Shown piece by piece: positions 15,654 through 16,201 of a stretch of DNA of 16,201 bases. Source of the stretch: an uncultured Subdoligranulum sp. (GTDB lineage: Bacteria; Bacillota_A; Clostridia; Oscillospirales; Ruminococcaceae). Positions within the stretch are counted from its first letter, which is position 1. Each line of letters starts with the position of its first letter. The position numbers and the translations under genes were made by a program. Location: positions 1 through 16,201 of the forward strand of contig NZ_CALADU010000277.1 in NCBI RefSeq assembly GCF_937890665.1, in the 5' to 3' direction. The notes under the pieces are model-generated. The model searched no databases, was not told where the DNA came from, and was given only the letters and a program-made list of their open reading frames with translations.

Positions 15654-15876
15654 TCAGGCCTTCACTGAATCCTCATCAGGGAGAAACTCAAGAACGTCAT
15701 TTGCGGTGCAACCAAGAGCAAGACAGATTTTGCCAATCAGTTCAACAGATACAGGTTCTTGTCGTCCCATTTTGACAATCGTACTCGAACTAATGCCAGC
15801 CTTTTCACATAATTCTTTTTTCTTCATATTCTTAGTCAATAAGGAGTTTGAATAGTTTATTGTATGAAATTTTCAT
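15654..15876 (-). pseudogene. XRE-family HTH regulator, interrupted by a one-base insertion
   Basis: Starting at ATG 15876 the frame reads MKISYNKLFKLLID and then hits TAA at 15834-15832. Skipping one base (near 15834) restores KNMKKKELCEKAGIS and continues to the TGA at 15654, giving a 73-aa protein, the usual size of small XRE/Cro-type regulators in Firmicutes. The joined sequence matches the family's pattern at the junction (LLIDKNMKKKELCEKAGIS), so a single inserted T on the coding strand is the simplest reading. A shorter product from TTG 15839 (61 aa) would keep the helix-turn-helix (SSSTIVKMGRQEPVS) but lose the first helix of the fold. The gene precedes the BREX operon on the same strand and probably controlled it or itself. 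An error in the assembly is the main alternative. Confidence 0.85.
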
Positions 15877-15931
15877 AAGCCTGTCCACCCCGTCCAATCA
15901 GGTACAATTTGGTTGCAATAAGACAGAATAT

Positions 15932-15960
15932 ATTATACCACCTTCCATGGTAGTCGTAAA
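15932..15960 (-). promoter_or_regulatory. Sigma-A-type promoter of the XRE regulator gene
   Basis: On the minus strand, TTTACG (-35, 15960-15955), a 17-bp spacer and TATAAT (-10, 15937-15932) with an upstream TGG, which gives an extended -10. Transcription would begin near 15925, about 50 bases before ATG 15876. The spacer and -10 contain a short inverted repeat, TACCA (15936-15940) and TGGTA (15948-15952), which could be an operator for autoregulation. That operator role is only a guess. Confidence 0.65.
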
Positions 15961-16020
15961 GATATAATCCGTTCATTTGAAAGCTTTTTAGTCTAATTTT
16001 TCGTATTTTCTTTCTTCTGC

Positions 16021-16201
16021 AAGCAGGGCTTTCGTGACACGAAAGCGATTTTCTGCTTGTTGGGGAAACTCCCCAATCCCCATAGAACGCTGCCTGCGGC
16101 ATCGAGCTGCGCATCCGTTCCGGATGCTTTAACGGCAGTTCCTGCCAATCATAACCACCCGTCCAACGGGTGGTTTGCTCTAGGGCTATAAGCCCTTGTT
16201 A
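16021..16201 (-). repeat. Array of 3-nt-loop hairpins, IS200/IS605-end-like or dispersed repeat, continues past the window
   Basis: Five perfect stem-loops follow each other: 16028-16046 (9-bp stem around a single A), 16060-16076 (7 bp, loop AAC), 16111-16127 (7 bp, loop TTC), 16153-16175 (10 bp, loop CCA) and 16182-16196 (6 bp, loop ATA). A longer-range pairing (CTGCC at 16090-16094 with GGCAG at 16134-16138) would enclose the third. Read on the minus strand the window opens with TAA, which could be the stop of a transposase gene just outside it. I associate the two outer hairpins with the 3' region of Clostridial IS200/IS605-type elements. The frame 15857-16114 on this strand is made from the repeat and is not called as a gene. 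The strand and the exact left limit (somewhere in 15965-16021) are uncertain. Confidence 0.55.

Noticed and set aside
15831..15840. Programmed +1 frameshift in the regulator
   Set aside because: The site (GAC TAA G) allows no good re-pairing of the Asp tRNA and no internal Shine-Dalgarno stimulator like that of prfB is evident. A plain insertion or a sequencing error is simpler.
15857..16114. 85-aa minus-strand frame at the right end
   Set aside because: It is translated from the hairpin repeat and overlaps the regulator promoter and 5' end. No domain, no convincing ribosome site; commonly such frames are repeat artefacts.
1..16201. CRISPR array, tRNA, rRNA or attachment sites
   Set aside because: No spaced direct repeats, no cloverleaf or rRNA sequence, and no paired direct repeats that would define att sites were found by eye.

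Overview
The window is one long defence operon read entirely on the minus strand (right to left), flanked by two edges that look like mobile or decayed DNA. Strong Shine-Dalgarno sites (GGAGG, AAGGAG) in front of most genes, an overall GC near 45%, the protein style and the hairpin-rich repeat at the right edge all suggest a Firmicute, most likely a gut-type Clostridium (Lachnospiraceae or Oscillospiraceae). I cannot name the species.

Layout from the 5' end of the operon (right) to its 3' end (left). 16021-16201: a repeat of consecutive 3-nt-loop hairpins that resembles the ends of IS200/IS605-type elements. 15654-15876: a small XRE-family HTH regulator with its own promoter, broken by a single extra base. 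15519-15653: intergenic leader with a second candidate promoter. 12561-15512: a 983-aa multidomain protein of unknown function with an internal duplication. 11886-12557: an HNH nuclease with one altered catalytic position. 9517-11853: BrxP, a PP-loop (PAPS reductase-like) sulfur-transfer enzyme fused to a two-cluster ferredoxin domain and a DUF4007-like domain. 5312-9511: BrxC-like giant P-loop ATPase. 2949-5300: PglZ phosphatase-superfamily protein. 2749-2949: a 66-aa zinc-ribbon protein. 1271-2737: a BrxL-like AAA+ ATPase without the usual C-terminal Lon-like domain. 134-1261: a cysteine desulfurase. 1-133: no intact gene, possibly the decayed start of a 3-methyladenine DNA glycosylase gene (tag).

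The set PglZ + BrxC + BrxP + BrxL is the signature of a type 4 BREX anti-phage system. No DNA methyltransferase (PglX) is present. Instead, the operon pairs a PP-loop/Fe-S enzyme with a cysteine desulfurase at its end, the same pair (DndA/DndC, SspA/SspD) that makes DNA phosphorothioates. The natural inference is a BREX system that marks self DNA with sulfur: the desulfurase supplies persulfide sulfur, BrxP activates and transfers it, PglZ/BrxC/BrxL form the BREX machinery, and the HNH protein plus the 983-aa protein are candidate effector or recognition factors. Gene junctions are tight (1-bp overlap to 32-bp gaps) and several stop codons lie inside the next gene's ribosome binding site, so the operon appears translationally coupled.

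Most noteworthy: the sulfur-based BREX organisation with a dedicated desulfurase, the triple fusion in BrxP, the shortened BrxL, the duplicated architecture of the 983-aa protein, the H-to-L change in the HNH motif, and the frameshifted regulator.
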